From assembly GCF_900110925.1 (NCBI RefSeq), contig NZ_FOFP01000001.1:434001-498000 (forward strand): DNA of 64,000 nt, in the 5' to 3' direction. The position numbers and the translations under genes are program-made. The DNA is from Pseudomonas cuatrocienegasensis (GTDB taxonomy: Bacteria > Pseudomonadota > Gammaproteobacteria > Pseudomonadales > Pseudomonadaceae). Positions 7,640-16,217 of the stretch are shown piece by piece (position 1 is the stretch's first letter; each line of letters starts with the position of its first letter). The notes below the pieces were generated by a model. The model had not been told where the DNA came from and searched no databases. It saw only the letters and a list, made by a program, of their open reading frames with translations.

Positions 7640-8875
7640 TTAGTCGAGCTTGGCTCCCTGGTCGATCCAGGCGCCGATCAGGGTTCGCTCTTCTGGCGTC
7701 ATCTGGGTCAGGTTGCCCAGGGGCATGATCTGCGAGTCGACCGATTGTGCCTTGATCTGCGCCGCATGTTGCTGGATTAGCTGCGGCGTATCGAGCATAA
7801 AACCGGCTGGCGCGGCGCTGAACATCGGGCTGCTGGGTTGGGCGGCGTGGCAGACGATGCAGCGCTCGGCGATTACGGGCTGTACCTGAGCAAAGCTGAT
7901 GCGCGTAGGGTCGCTGTTTGCCGGCGCTGTCGGCGCGCTACTGGCAGTGGTTTGGGGCGCTACCGGGCGTTCGGCGGTGTTGCGGCTGGGGTCGGTGACG
8001 AACGCCAGGCAAAGCATGCCCAGTGCGGCGGCGGGGAGGGTCCAGGCATATTTCTGGGTGGCGTGTCGGGTGTTGAAGTAGTGCCGCACGAGCACCGCGA
8101 GCACGGCGATGCCGGCCAGGATCAGCCAGTTGTAGTCGCTGCCGTAGGTGCTGGGGAAGTGGTTGCTGATCATGATGAACAGCACCGGCAGGGTGAAATA
8201 GTTGTTGTGCCGCGAGCGCAGCAGGCCCTTGGCCGGCAACGATGGGTCGGGCGTGGTGCCCTCGTTGATGGCTTTTACCAGGGCGCGCTGGGCCGGCATG
8301 ATGATGCGGAACACGTTGCCGACCATCAGGGTGCCGATGATTGCGCCCACATGGATATAGGCCGCGCGCCCGCTGAAAATCTGCGAGAAGCCCCAGGCGG
8401 CGGCGATGATCAGCACGAACAGCACAGCGCCGAGCAGGGCGGGGCGCTGGCCCAGGGGCGAGTCGCAGAGCAGGTCGTAGATCAACCAGCCGAGCAGCAA
8501 GGAGCCCAGGCCGATACACACGGCCAGGGCCGGTGCCAGCTCACTGCCGGGTTTGACCAGGTACAGGCTGGGGTTGAGGTAGTAGACGACCATCAGCAGG
8601 GCGACGCCCGACAGCCAGGTGAAGTACGCCTCCCATTTGAACCAGTGCAGGTTCTCCGGCATCGCCGGCGGCGCCAGTTTGTACTTCTCCAGGTGGTAGA
8701 TGCCGCCACCATGGATCGCCCAGAGGTCGCCAGAGAGTCCATCGCGCGGGTTGGCGCGGTTGAGGTTGTTCTCCAGCCAGACGAAGTAGAAAGAGGCACC
8801 GATCCAGGCGATGCCGGTAATCATGTGGATCCAGCGAACGCTCAGGTTCAGCCATTCGAGGTAGTGTGCATGCAC
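7640..8875 (-). CDS. puuD: Membrane-bound urate oxidase/hydroxylase with cytochrome c domain
   Basis: Oxidises urate to 5-hydroxyisourate, passing electrons to the respiratory chain. The 411 aa comprise an N-terminal multi-pass membrane domain (LEWLNLSVRWIHMITGIAWI, conserved His/Trp; about eight segments to residue 290), an Ala/Pro/Thr-rich linker, and a C-terminal cytochrome c domain with CIVCH at 339-343 and a plausible axial Met near 384 (QIMPLGN). GGAGGA precedes the ATG. It lies 45 bp downstream of allA and completes the purine pathway; no soluble uricase gene is seen in the window. Confidence 0.93.
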   Translation of the reverse strand: MHAHYLEWLNLSVRWIHMITGIAWIGASFYFVWLENNLNRANPRDGLSGDLWAIHGGGIYHLEKYKLAPPAMPENLHWFKWEAYFTWLSGVALLMVVYYLNPSLYLVKPGSELAPALAVCIGLGSLLLGWLIYDLLCDSPLGQRPALLGAVLFVLIIAAAWGFSQIFSGRAAYIHVGAIIGTLMVGNVFRIIMPAQRALVKAINEGTTPDPSLPAKGLLRSRHNNYFTLPVLFIMISNHFPSTYGSDYNWLILAGIAVLAVLVRHYFNTRHATQKYAWTLPAAALGMLCLAFVTDPSRNTAERPVAPQTTASSAPTAPANSDPTRISFAQVQPVIAERCIVCHAAQPSSPMFSAAPAGFMLDTPQLIQQHAAQIKAQSVDSQIMPLGNLTQMTPEERTLIGAWIDQGAKLD

Positions 8876-8920
8876 GGTCGGGTCCTCCTCCCGCTGCGCA
8901 GGTCGCGCGGCGGGCCTTTC

Positions 8921-9424
8921 TTATGGGTGGGGCGCGAGTAGCAGGTACTCGTGCGCTTCAAAGAAATGCTCATCGCAGTTGGGGCCTGGGCCACTGCGAT
9001 CAACCACCAGGAAGTCATCCCGCTTTTCGATCGTCAGCACCGGGTGGTGCCAGACGCCGCGATGGTAATTGATGCCCTGCCTGCCGTTACTGCGGAAGGC
9101 GCGGACGGAGCCTGATACAGGTACATCGCCAGGGGGCGCGACCACGATCAGAAAGGGGTTGCCGAGCAGCGGCACAAACGCCTGGCTGCCCTGCGGGTGG
9201 CGCTCCAGCATGCGAATGGTCAGCGGCATCGGCAGCGCTTCGGCGCGGAAGATGCTGATGATCGCCTGGTCGTCGGGTGTGTTGGTCTGCACCGTCGCCA
9301 GTTGGTGATAGCGCTGGGTCGAGCCGTTGTTGATCATGAAGAACGCGCTGTCATCGGTCTCGATCACCTCACCGAAGGGGGCGAAAGCGGCTTTGCTCAG
9401 CGGTTCGATGATCAGGGTGCGCAT
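8921..9424 (-). CDS. allA: Ureidoglycolate lyase
   Basis: Cleaves ureidoglycolate to glyoxylate and urea, the last step of the pathway; cytoplasmic, cupin-like fold. 167 aa from the ATG at 9424 (MRTLIIEPLSKAAFAPFGEV), matching the family length; a longer frame from 9454 lacks a ribosome site. Typical segments: FRAEALPMPLTIRMLERHPQ, GSQAFVPL, and NYHRGVWHHPVLTI. Same strand as alc and puuD, part of one operon. Confidence 0.93.
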   Translation of the reverse strand: MRTLIIEPLSKAAFAPFGEVIETDDSAFFMINNGSTQRYHQLATVQTNTPDDQAIISIFRAEALPMPLTIRMLERHPQGSQAFVPLLGNPFLIVVAPPGDVPVSGSVRAFRSNGRQGINYHRGVWHHPVLTIEKRDDFLVVDRSGPGPNCDEHFFEAHEYLLLAPHP

Positions 9425-9460
9425 GTTGATCTTCTGTGGTTGTAAGGGGGGCAAAAACTA

Positions 9461-9502
9461 GGGCTTTAGTTACGAAGCGATAACCGCTCGCGGCTAAAGC
9501 CC
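9461..9502. repeat. Intercistronic hairpin (REP-like)
   Basis: GGGCTTTAG at 9461-9469 pairs with CTAAAGCCC at 9494-9502, with an internal CGATAACCGCTCG segment. It lies between alc and allA inside the operon. There is no T tract, so a processing or stability element is more likely than a terminator. Confidence 0.5.
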
Positions 9503-9522
9503 CTCCTCCAGAGCGGTTGTGA

Positions 9523-10518
9523 TTACCGGGCGACTTTGCCGAACAGGCGCAGGCGGCTGACGCCACCGTCGGGGAATACGTTGAGGCGCACGTGGGTGAT
9601 CGGGCCGAGGGCGCGGATTTCTTCTCTGTATTCGTGTTCGGCGTGCATGCTCAGTTTCTGGCTGGGCAGCAGCTCGCGCCAGAACAGACTCTGGGTTTCG
9701 ATCTGGCTGTCGGTGCCACCTTTGACGAAGGCCGCCTGGATAGAGCAGCTGTCCGGGTAGTTGCCTTTGAAATGCAGGGTGTCGACGATGATGCGTTCGA
9801 TCTCGCCAGGGTGGCCGAGGGCGATGATCACCCAGTCGTTACCCGGCGTGCGGCGGCGCGCGGTTTCCCAGCCGTCGCCCATGTTCACGCCGCGGCCGGG
9901 GTTGAGCAGGTTTCCCATACGGCCGAAGTGCTCGTCCGAGCAAGCCAGGGCACGGCCGCCATTGAGGGCGGCAGCGAGGTCGAGCTGCTCGTCGGCGGCT
10001 ACGCTCGACCAGTCGCGGTACGGCACACCGTAGACGCGCAGGCGGGCAACGCCGCCATCCGGGTAGATATTGAAGCGCAGGTGGGTGTAAGCCTGGCTGT
10101 CGCTGATCGCATGGTAGTGGTGGCTGTTGCCCTGCAGCTCGACGGCCGCCAGCACTTCGGTCCAGACAGTGGCCTCGGTTGGCTCGCCGTCAGCCACGAA
10201 GCAGGCTTCCAGGGACGCCGACGGCGGGTAGTTGCCGGTGAAGAAGCTGGTGTCGATGTCCACGCCCTTGATCGAGCCGGCAACGCCCAGGCGGATCACC
10301 GCACTGTCGTAGCCCTCGAAGCGTTTACGGCGCGATTCCCAGCCGTCCATCCACTTGCCGTTGTCGTCGAATACGCCTTCCTTCCACACCGCCGGGGTCG
10401 GCTGGAACAGGCGGTTGACGTCGGCGAACCAGTCATCGGTAACCGAAATGGCGCGGGTGCCGAGGCGGGCGTCGGCGAGGTTGACGTATTTCTCAAAGGG
10501 CGCGGCGTAAACGTGCAT
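9523..10518 (-). CDS. alc: Allantoicase
   Basis: Hydrolyses allantoate to ureidoglycolate and urea. The 331 aa show the two tandem allantoicase repeats (about 15-170 and 190-330). Each has a 'DGWE..RRR....D' motif ([19 protein letters not shown] and [20 protein letters not shown]), a [14 protein letters not shown] / [14 protein letters not shown] loop, and a '[20 protein letters not shown]' type repeat end. Encoded between uraD and allA on the minus strand with short spacing. Confidence 0.95.
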   Translation of the reverse strand: MHVYAAPFEKYVNLADARLGTRAISVTDDWFADVNRLFQPTPAVWKEGVFDDNGKWMDGWESRRKRFEGYDSAVIRLGVAGSIKGVDIDTSFFTGNYPPSASLEACFVADGEPTEATVWTEVLAAVELQGNSHHYHAISDSQAYTHLRFNIYPDGGVARLRVYGVPYRDWSSVAADEQLDLAAALNGGRALACSDEHFGRMGNLLNPGRGVNMGDGWETARRRTPGNDWVIIALGHPGEIERIIVDTLHFKGNYPDSCSIQAAFVKGGTDSQIETQSLFWRELLPSQKLSMHAEHEYREEIRALGPITHVRLNVFPDGGVSRLRLFGKVAR

Positions 10519-10562
10519 GGGTAGGTCTGCCTCTGGAGTGAAGGGTTGGGCGGGCGGCGCAG

Positions 10563-11078
10563 CTACAGCGCCTGCAGGCGAAACAGGGCGATCTGGTTGA
10601 TTTCGGCCAGCGCGGTGTGGAACTCCTGCTCCGGCGTATTGTGCAGGCGCGCCTCGAAGGCGGCGAGAATCTGCTGACGATTGCTGCCTTTGACAGCCTT
10701 GATAAAGGGGAAGCCGAATTTGCTTTTGTAAGCGTGGTTGAGTGCGGTGAAGCGGGCGAACTCTTCAGCGGTGCAGTCCTGAATACCGGCGCCGGCTTGT
10801 TCGGCGCTGCTGGCAGCGGTCAGTTCGCCACGCACGGCGGCTTTGCCGGCGAGGTCCGGGTGGGCATTGATCAGCGCCAGTTGCGCATCATGCTCAGCCG
10901 CCAGAAGGATCGCCGCCATGCGCTGATGAAGAAACTCGACCTCGTCCAGGCGCGGGTCAGCGCCCTGGTCAAAGGCCTGCTCAGCGACCCAGGGCGAATG
11001 CTCGTAGATGTCGGCAAAGGCGCGAATAAAGGCGTCACGGCTCAGGGTGCTGGGCGTCAGGGTCTGAAAGTGGTTCAT
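10563..11078 (-). CDS. uraD: 2-oxo-4-hydroxy-4-carboxy-5-ureidoimidazoline decarboxylase
   Basis: Converts OHCU to S-allantoin, the third step from urate. 171 aa from the ATG at 11078 ([20 protein letters not shown]). The ATG overlaps the stop of puuE (TAATG), so translation is coupled; the longer frame to 11156 is a read-through into puuE. Family motifs: [20 protein letters not shown] with the catalytic His, [11 protein letters not shown] and the ARLHN...E helix. Confidence 0.95.
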   Translation of the reverse strand: MNHFQTLTPSTLSRDAFIRAFADIYEHSPWVAEQAFDQGADPRLDEVEFLHQRMAAILLAAEHDAQLALINAHPDLAGKAAVRGELTAASSAEQAGAGIQDCTAEEFARFTALNHAYKSKFGFPFIKAVKGSNRQQILAAFEARLHNTPEQEFHTALAEINQIALFRLQAL

Positions 11079-12016
11079 TACAGGCGCTCGCTGGAAGCGG
11101 GGGTAAACGGATGGGTGTTGTGCCAGTGGCGGGCGATATCGACGCGCCGGGCGCACCAGACCTGCTCATGGCTTTGCACATACTCGAGAAAACGCGCCAG
11201 TGAGGCGATACGTGCCGGGCGACCCAGCAGGCGGCAGTGCATGCCGATGGAGAGCATCTTCGGCGCGCCGGCCGCGCCCTCGGCGTAGAGCACGTCGAAG
11301 GCGTCCTTGAGGTAGCTGAAAAAGTCATCACCGGTGTTGAAACCCTGCACCTGGGTGAAGCGCATGTCGTTGGTGTCCAGGGTGTAGGGGATCACCAGGT
11401 GCGGGCGCTCGGCGGTGCTGGCCGGATCCCAGTAGGGCAGGTCGTCGTCGTAGGTGTCGCTGTCGTACAGAAAGCCGCCTTCCTCGCGGACCAGGCGCCG
11501 GGTGTTCGGTCCGGTACGGCCGGTGTACCAGCCCAGCGGCCGCTCACCGGTCAGCTCGGTGAGGATGCGAATGGCCGCCTGCATGTGCTCGCGCTCGGTG
11601 GCCTCGTCCATGTACTGATAGTCGATCCAGCGGTAGCCGTGGCTGCAGATCTCGTGACCGGCAGCCGCCATCTGGCGGATCAGCTCGGGGTGGCGCTGGG
11701 CAGCCATGGCCACGGCGAAGATAGTCAAGGGAATGTTGTGTTTCTGGAACAGCGCCAGCAGGCGCCAGACACCGGCGCGGCTGCCGTATTCATAGAGCGA
11801 CTCCATGCTCATGTTGCGCTCACCCTTGAGCGGTTGCGCCGCGACCATTTCCGAGAGGAAGGCTTCGGATTCGGCGTCGCCATGCAGAATGTTGCGCTCG
11901 CCACCTTCTTCGTAGTTGAGGACGAAGGACAGGGCGATACGGGCATTGCCCGGCCACTGTGGGTGCGCGGGAGCGTTGGCATAACCGATCAGGTCGCGGG
12001 GGTAGTCTGCGGTCAA
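11078..12016 (-). CDS. puuE: Allantoinase PuuE (polysaccharide-deacetylase fold)
   Basis: Hydrolyses allantoin to allantoate. 312 aa; a metal-independent allantoinase related to polysaccharide deacetylases, unlike the amidohydrolase AllB. Motifs: ADYPRDLIGYANAPAHPQWP at the start, NYEEGGERNILHGD, SMESLYEYGSRAGVWRLL, ICSHGYRWIDYQ, GWYTGRTGPNTRRL. The start codon is TTG at 12016, with AGGAC upstream; an internal ATG would remove the conserved N-terminus. First gene of the puuE-uraD-alc-allA-puuD operon. A TTGTATACAA operator candidate lies 39 bp upstream. Confidence 0.94.
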   Translation of the reverse strand: MTADYPRDLIGYANAPAHPQWPGNARIALSFVLNYEEGGERNILHGDAESEAFLSEMVAAQPLKGERNMSMESLYEYGSRAGVWRLLALFQKHNIPLTIFAVAMAAQRHPELIRQMAAAGHEICSHGYRWIDYQYMDEATEREHMQAAIRILTELTGERPLGWYTGRTGPNTRRLVREEGGFLYDSDTYDDDLPYWDPASTAERPHLVIPYTLDTNDMRFTQVQGFNTGDDFFSYLKDAFDVLYAEGAAGAPKMLSIGMHCRLLGRPARIASLARFLEYVQSHEQVWCARRVDIARHWHNTHPFTPASSERL

Positions 12017-12355
12017 GGCGGGCCGTCCTGCATAGGGTCAGTTGATGATTGTGATTGTATACAAAATGATGTGTGAGCTGTAAATCACAATATCGCTAAT
12101 AAGACGCTTACAACCCTAAGCAAGAAACCTGCCTGATTGGTCAGGTGTTGGCGTTGCTTAGCTTACCTGGCGTGTATTTTTGGGTAATTGCGATGCGCCA
12201 AAGTGAGGTGTTTATACGGGCTAAAACCGGGCGTTGCATTGTGTACAAAGCCTGTTATTCCGTCGCCGTAGCCCATGCTATGCTCCGGCGCCTGCACCCA
12301 ATGAATCATCAACCGATAGGAGGCGGGCCGCCGCTGATCGCCGCGCCCGAATGCG
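12017..12355. promoter_or_regulatory. puuE / uraH divergent control region with two GntR-type sites
   Basis: 339 bp without a believable gene. It contains TTGTATACAA at 12055-12064 (a perfect palindrome close to puuE) and TTGTGTACAA at 12239-12248 (on the uraH side). The same decamer recurs upstream of the LysE and GntR genes, so it is probably the operator of the nearby GntR regulator. Confidence 0.65.
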
Positions 12356-12709
12356 ATGGGACGATTGACCACACATGTGCTGGATGCCGCTCATGGTTGC
12401 CCTGGCAGTGCGCTGAAAGTGGACCTGTACCGCGTCGAAGGCACTGAACTGGTGCTGGTTGCCCAGCAACTGACCAATGCCGACGGCCGTTGCGACGCGC
12501 CGCTGCTCGAAGGTGATAGCTACGTCAGTGGTGTTTACCAGTTGCAGTTTCATGTGGGTGATTATTATCGCCGCCGTGGGGTGACGCTGCCGGAGCCGGC
12601 GTTTCTCGATGTAGTGGTGTTGCGCGTTGGTATTGACGCCGATCAGGCGCACTACCATGTGCCGCTGCTGGTCTCGCCGTATAGCTACTCCACCTATCGA
12701 GGCAGTTAG
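12356..12709 (+). CDS. uraH: 5-hydroxyisourate hydrolase (transthyretin-like)
   Basis: Hydrolyses 5-hydroxyisourate to OHCU. The 117 aa show the transthyretin-like fold signatures: LTTHVLDAAHGCPG at residues 4-17 (catalytic His) and the C-terminal HYHVPLLVSPYSYSTYRGS ending in the diagnostic YRGS tetrapeptide. Cytoplasmic homotetramer by family knowledge. It is divergent from puuE and stands alone on the plus strand. The ribosome site before the ATG is poor. Confidence 0.95.
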   Translation: MGRLTTHVLDAAHGCPGSALKVDLYRVEGTELVLVAQQLTNADGRCDAPLLEGDSYVSGVYQLQFHVGDYYRRRGVTLPEPAFLDVVVLRVGIDADQAHYHVPLLVSPYSYSTYRGS

Positions 12710-12746
12710 GGGCGGTAAGCCTTTGCCCGCGGCTGTGTCGCGGGCT

Positions 12747-12785
12747 TCGCGAATAAAGCGGAGCGCCGCCCGTTCGCTCCTACAG
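12747..12785. repeat. REP-like element
   Basis: Contains CGTTCGCTCCTACAGG on the plus strand and a TTCGCGAATAAAGCGGAGCG arm. This is the Pseudomonas REP-type core also seen at 13539 and 17151. It lies between convergent uraH and the LysE-family gene. Confidence 0.55.
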
Positions 12786-12814
12786 GATGGCGGCAACAGG
12801 TCCTGCCTGGCGAT

Positions 12815-13441
12815 TCAGCGGCTTAGCAACGAAGCCGCCCCCGCGCCACCGAACAAGGCAGCGCTGATGCGGTTGAACCACACCTGCCCCTTGCCCGAGC
12901 GCAGGTAGCGCGCGGCGCCTTGGGCGCTAAGGCCATAGAACAGCTTGCAGCCCAGATCGAGCACGGCCCAGGTCAGGATCATCACCAGCAACTGGCTGAG
13001 CAGTGGGCGCTCGGCGCTGATGAATTGCGGCAAGAATGCGGCGAAAAACAGGATGTCCTTGGGGTTGCTCGCGCCCAGGCCGAAGGCTTTCCAGAACAGG
13101 CTGCGCCAGCCGGGGTTGGCAAGCGGCGCCTCGCCAGCAGTCGGTTTTGCCGCCTGGCGCGAGGCCTGCCAGCTTTGCCAGGCCAGGTAAAACAGGTAAA
13201 GCGCGCCGAGCAGCTTGAGCAGGCTGAAGATCTGCTCCGAGGCCAGCAGCAGAGCGCCCAGGCCCAGCGCCGAAGCACTGAGCAGGCACAGCGAGGCCGA
13301 GACCCCGCCAAGGAACGCCGGCGTGGAGCGGCGCAGGCCGTAGTTGAGGCTGTTGCTGACCATCAGCAGGGACAGCGGCCCGGGAATCAGGATCACCACG
13401 AGGGCGGCGCCGCTGAACAGCAGCCAGGTATCAAGGTTCAT
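12815..13441 (-). CDS. LysE/RhtB-family exporter
   Basis: Inner-membrane exporter of amino acids or related metabolites, 208 aa with about six hydrophobic segments. The N-terminus (ALVVILIPGPLSLLMVSNSLNYG) carries the PGP motif of the family, followed by GLRRSTPAFLGGVSAS. It sits inside the purine locus, where my recollection of P. aeruginosa has a nucleobase permease. A TTGTATACAT site lies 69-78 bp upstream, suggesting co-regulation. It might export a by-product of purine breakdown, but its substrate is unknown. Confidence 0.85.
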   Translation of the reverse strand: MNLDTWLLFSGAALVVILIPGPLSLLMVSNSLNYGLRRSTPAFLGGVSASLCLLSASALGLGALLLASEQIFSLLKLLGALYLFYLAWQSWQASRQAAKPTAGEAPLANPGWRSLFWKAFGLGASNPKDILFFAAFLPQFISAERPLLSQLLVMILTWAVLDLGCKLFYGLSAQGAARYLRSGKGQVWFNRISAALFGGAGAASLLSR

Positions 13442-13509
13442 CAGGGGCGCTCTGTAGGTTGGGGGCGTGAGGGGCGGCCAAGAATGCGTGCAGCGCTGCG
13501 ATTATGCAG

Positions 13510-13519
13510 TTGTATACAT
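13510..13519. promoter_or_regulatory. GntR-type operator upstream of the LysE exporter
   Basis: TTGTATACAT, one mismatch from the palindromic TTGTATACAA found upstream of puuE. Positioned for control of the leftward exporter gene. Confidence 0.5.
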
Positions 13520-13538
13520 AAAATTCAATTTACCTGAC

Positions 13539-13563
13539 CTGTAGGAGCGAATTTATTCGCGAT
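13539..13563. repeat. REP element
   Basis: CTGTAGGAGCGAATTTATTC followed by GCGAT: the typical Pseudomonas short palindromic repeat. An inverted copy lies at 17151-17175. It lies in the 470-bp gap between the exporter and the GntR gene, which otherwise holds only the two operator candidates. Confidence 0.7.
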
Positions 13564-13790
13564 GGCCCTTGAGCGCGCAGAAAGCGTCGCGGTTAAAGTA
13601 GAGCGCCTTCCGGCCCCTCCCAAGTAGCCTGGCATTGACCGATATTTGATGTGTGGAGCACGCGCAACTGGCTCACGTGTGGCTGGTCACCTAGCAAAGG
13701 TTATGCGCCGAAGCGTCGCCCATGCACGATGCAGGCACGCCATAAAAGCAGTAGGTAGGGCGCGCCATAGCGCTATGCCGGGACATTCGC

Positions 13791-13800
13791 TTGTGTACAA
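13791..13800. promoter_or_regulatory. GntR-type operator upstream of the GntR gene
   Basis: TTGTGTACAA, identical to the site on the uraH side of the puuE/uraH region. It is about 112 bp upstream of the regulator ATG, consistent with autoregulation. Confidence 0.55.
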
Positions 13801-13911
13801 TGACCTGGTCGCTTTGCCCTGTATCGCTCATCAGCCCTGCCTGTGCGCTTCGCTGGTCAGGCCGGTGGCATAGCCTCACGATACCGCCGATCCCCTGTCA
13901 CGCGAGCCCCA

Positions 13912-14679
13912 ATGAACGATCAATTGCAGCCCCTCAAGAAGCAGCCGCGCGCCGGCAAGAGCGCCCGCAGCGGGACTCAGGACGATATCGTTTACGCCCA
14001 TATCTTCGATGCCATTCTCGAACAGCGCCTGGCGCCAGGCACCAAGCTGAGCGAGGAGGCGCTGGGGGAGATTTTCGGCGTTAGCCGCACCATCATCCGT
14101 CGCGCCCTGTCACGCTTGGGGCATGAAGGGGTGGTGCTACTGCGACCGAATCGCGGTGCGGTCGTGGCCAGCCCCAGCGTCGAGGAGGCGCGGCAGATTT
14201 TTTACGCACGGCGCATGGTCGAACAGGCCATCACCGAACTGGCCGTGCAGCACGCCAGTGCCGAGCAGCTCGCCGAGCTACGACAGATGGTCAGTGATGA
14301 GCGCGACAGTTTCGCCCGTGGCGACCGCGGTGCTGGTATTCGCCTGTCTGGCGAATTTCACCTCAAGCTGGCGGAAGCCGCGCGCAATGCGCCCCTGGTG
14401 AGTTTCCAGCGCAGCCTGGTGTCGCAGACTTCGCTGATCATCGCGCAGTACGAAAGCGGCAGCCGCTCCCATTGTTCCTACGATGAACACAACGCGCTGA
14501 TCGATGCCATCGAGGCGCGCAACGCCGAGCAGGCGGTGACCCTGATGATGCATCACATGGATCATATCGACAGCAAGCTCAACCTCGACGAGGACAGCGC
14601 TTCGGACGACCTGCATGCGGTCTTCTCGCATGTGCTGCAAACCCGCAAGAAGTCCAGCCGTAGCAGCACCTCTCGTTAA
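13912..14679 (+). CDS. GntR-family (FCD) regulator of purine catabolism
   Basis: DNA-binding regulator, 255 aa. Winged helix at about residues 25-90 (YAHIFDAILEQRLAPGTKLS, then LGEIFGVSRTIIRRALSRLG). An all-helical FCD effector domain follows (about 95-225) with the metal-binding-type residues D, H and H (FHLKLAEAARN, MMHHMDHI). The ATG at 13912 (MNDQLQPLKKQPRAGK) is preferred over the upstream frame extension. It lies between the exporter and guaD; the TTGTNTACAA sites around it form a plausible local regulon. Confidence 0.88.
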   Translation: MNDQLQPLKKQPRAGKSARSGTQDDIVYAHIFDAILEQRLAPGTKLSEEALGEIFGVSRTIIRRALSRLGHEGVVLLRPNRGAVVASPSVEEARQIFYARRMVEQAITELAVQHASAEQLAELRQMVSDERDSFARGDRGAGIRLSGEFHLKLAEAARNAPLVSFQRSLVSQTSLIIAQYESGSRSHCSYDEHNALIDAIEARNAEQAVTLMMHHMDHIDSKLNLDEDSASDDLHAVFSHVLQTRKKSSRSSTSR

Positions 14680-14746
14680 GCTCATTCACGGCGCGCAGCG
14701 CTGGCTGGGTGGGGTGTGATCCTTAGGGCCACTGCGCTGCTGCCGC

Positions 14747-14815
14747 GTAGCCTGGGTTGAGCAGAGTGATACCCGGGCGAAAGCCCCGGGTGTCGCTGCG
14801 CTCGACCCAGGCTAC
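14747..14815. repeat. Compound inverted repeat between convergent genes
   Basis: Outer arms GTAGCCTGGGTTGAGC and GCTCGACCCAGGCTAC enclose an inner hairpin ACCCGGG-CGAAAGC-CCCGGGT. Part of the right half recurs near 42740-42770. It could serve as a bidirectional terminator between the GntR gene and guaD, although there is no T tract. Confidence 0.6.
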
Positions 14816-14818
14816 CTG

Positions 14819-16132
14819 CTAGTGGCTCTGGTCGCGGCTATGGACCAAACGCCCGGCAGCGAAGGTTTCACGGATGGCGCGGTCGTCGCCCAGGGTGATC
14901 AGGGCGAAAAGTTTTTCGGCCAGGGTGGTGGTTTGTTTCAGGCGGAACGTCAGCAGCGGCGTGGCGCTGTAATCGAGCACCACGAAGTCGGCTTCCTTGC
15001 CGGGCACAAAGTTGCCGATCTTGTCGTCGAGGTACAGCGCCCGGGCGCCGCCGAGAGTTGCCAGGTACAGCGACTTGAACGGGTTCAGCGATTCGCCGCG
15101 CAGCTGCAGCACCTTGTAGGCTTCGCTGAGGGTGGTCAGTTGCGAGAAGCTGGTGCCGCCGCCGACATCTGTGCCCAGGCCAACGCGCACGCCATGGCTT
15201 TCCACACGCGGCAAATCGAACAGGCCGCTGCCGATAAACAGGTTGGAGGTCGGGCAGAAGGCCACCGCCGAGCCGGTTTCGCCGAGCCGCGCGCATTCCT
15301 CATCGCACAGGTGCACGCCGTGGGCGAACACCGCGCGCGGGCCGATCAGGCCGTGGTGGTCGTAAACGTCCAGGTAATTCTTGCGCTCGGGAAACAGCGC
15401 CTTGACCCAGTCGATTTCCTTGAGGTTCTCGGACAGGTGGGTGTGCATGTACAGGTCCGGGTATTCGCCGAACAGCTTGCCGGCCAGGGCCAGTTGCTCG
15501 GACGTGCTGGTGGGGGCGAAGCGCGGGGTGACCGCATAGCTCAGGCGGCCCTTGCCATGCCAGCGCTCGATCAGTGCCTTGCTCTCGGCATAGCCGGACT
15601 CCGCGGTGTCCTGCAGATACTCCGGCGCGTTGCGGTCCATCAGTACCTTGCCGGCGATCATGCGCAGGTTGCGCGCCAGGGCCGCCGCGAAGAAGGCGTC
15701 TACCGATTCTGGGTGCACGCTGCCGAACACCAGTGCGGTGGTGGTGCCGTTGCGTAGCAGCTCGTTGAGAAACACTTCGGCGTTTTCCGCGGCGACCTGG
15801 GCATCGGCAAAGCGGCCCTCGGCGGGGAAGGTGTAGGTGTTCAGCCACTCCAGCAACTGGGTGCCGTAGGAGCCGATCACGCCGACCTGGGGGAAGTGAA
15901 TATGGGTGTCGATAAAGCCGGGGGTGATCAGCGCGTCTGGGTATTCGGTGACCGTGATGCCGCTGAAGCGCGGCAGCAATTCCTCGGCCGGGCCAACCGC
16001 GAGCACGCGGCCATCCTCGACGACCAGCAGGCCATCCTCGAAATAGGCGTAGGACTGCTCGATGCCGACCACTGTCGGGTCGGCGAGGCAGTGCAGGATG
16101 GCGGCGCGATAGGCCTGGGTGGTGTGGCTCAT
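14819..16132 (-). CDS. guaD: Guanine deaminase
   Basis: Zinc amidohydrolase that deaminates guanine to xanthine, feeding the xanthine dehydrogenase encoded upstream. 437 aa from the ATG at 16132 (MSHTTQAYRAAILHCLADP); upstream extensions to 16213 have no support. Zn and active-site motifs: FIDTHIHFPQ, YMHTHLSENLKEI, FAHGVHLCDEE and GLGTDVGGGTSFS. Last gene of the xdhABC-guaD operon, 85 bp after xdhC. Confidence 0.93.
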   Translation of the reverse strand: MSHTTQAYRAAILHCLADPTVVGIEQSYAYFEDGLLVVEDGRVLAVGPAEELLPRFSGITVTEYPDALITPGFIDTHIHFPQVGVIGSYGTQLLEWLNTYTFPAEGRFADAQVAAENAEVFLNELLRNGTTTALVFGSVHPESVDAFFAAALARNLRMIAGKVLMDRNAPEYLQDTAESGYAESKALIERWHGKGRLSYAVTPRFAPTSTSEQLALAGKLFGEYPDLYMHTHLSENLKEIDWVKALFPERKNYLDVYDHHGLIGPRAVFAHGVHLCDEECARLGETGSAVAFCPTSNLFIGSGLFDLPRVESHGVRVGLGTDVGGGTSFSQLTTLSEAYKVLQLRGESLNPFKSLYLATLGGARALYLDDKIGNFVPGKEADFVVLDYSATPLLTFRLKQTTTLAEKLFALITLGDDRAIRETFAAGRLVHSRDQSH

Positions 16133-16217
16133 GATGCGGGGTCTCATGCGTAGGGTGCGCCGTGCGCACCGAAAAATGGGGTGGGGCAGTGGTGCGCACA
16201 GCGCACTGGGCATTGAC

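Noticed and set aside
12145-12447. 100-codon plus-strand frame before uraH
   Set aside because: It crosses an operator site and the uraH start, has no family features, and ends out of frame inside uraH.
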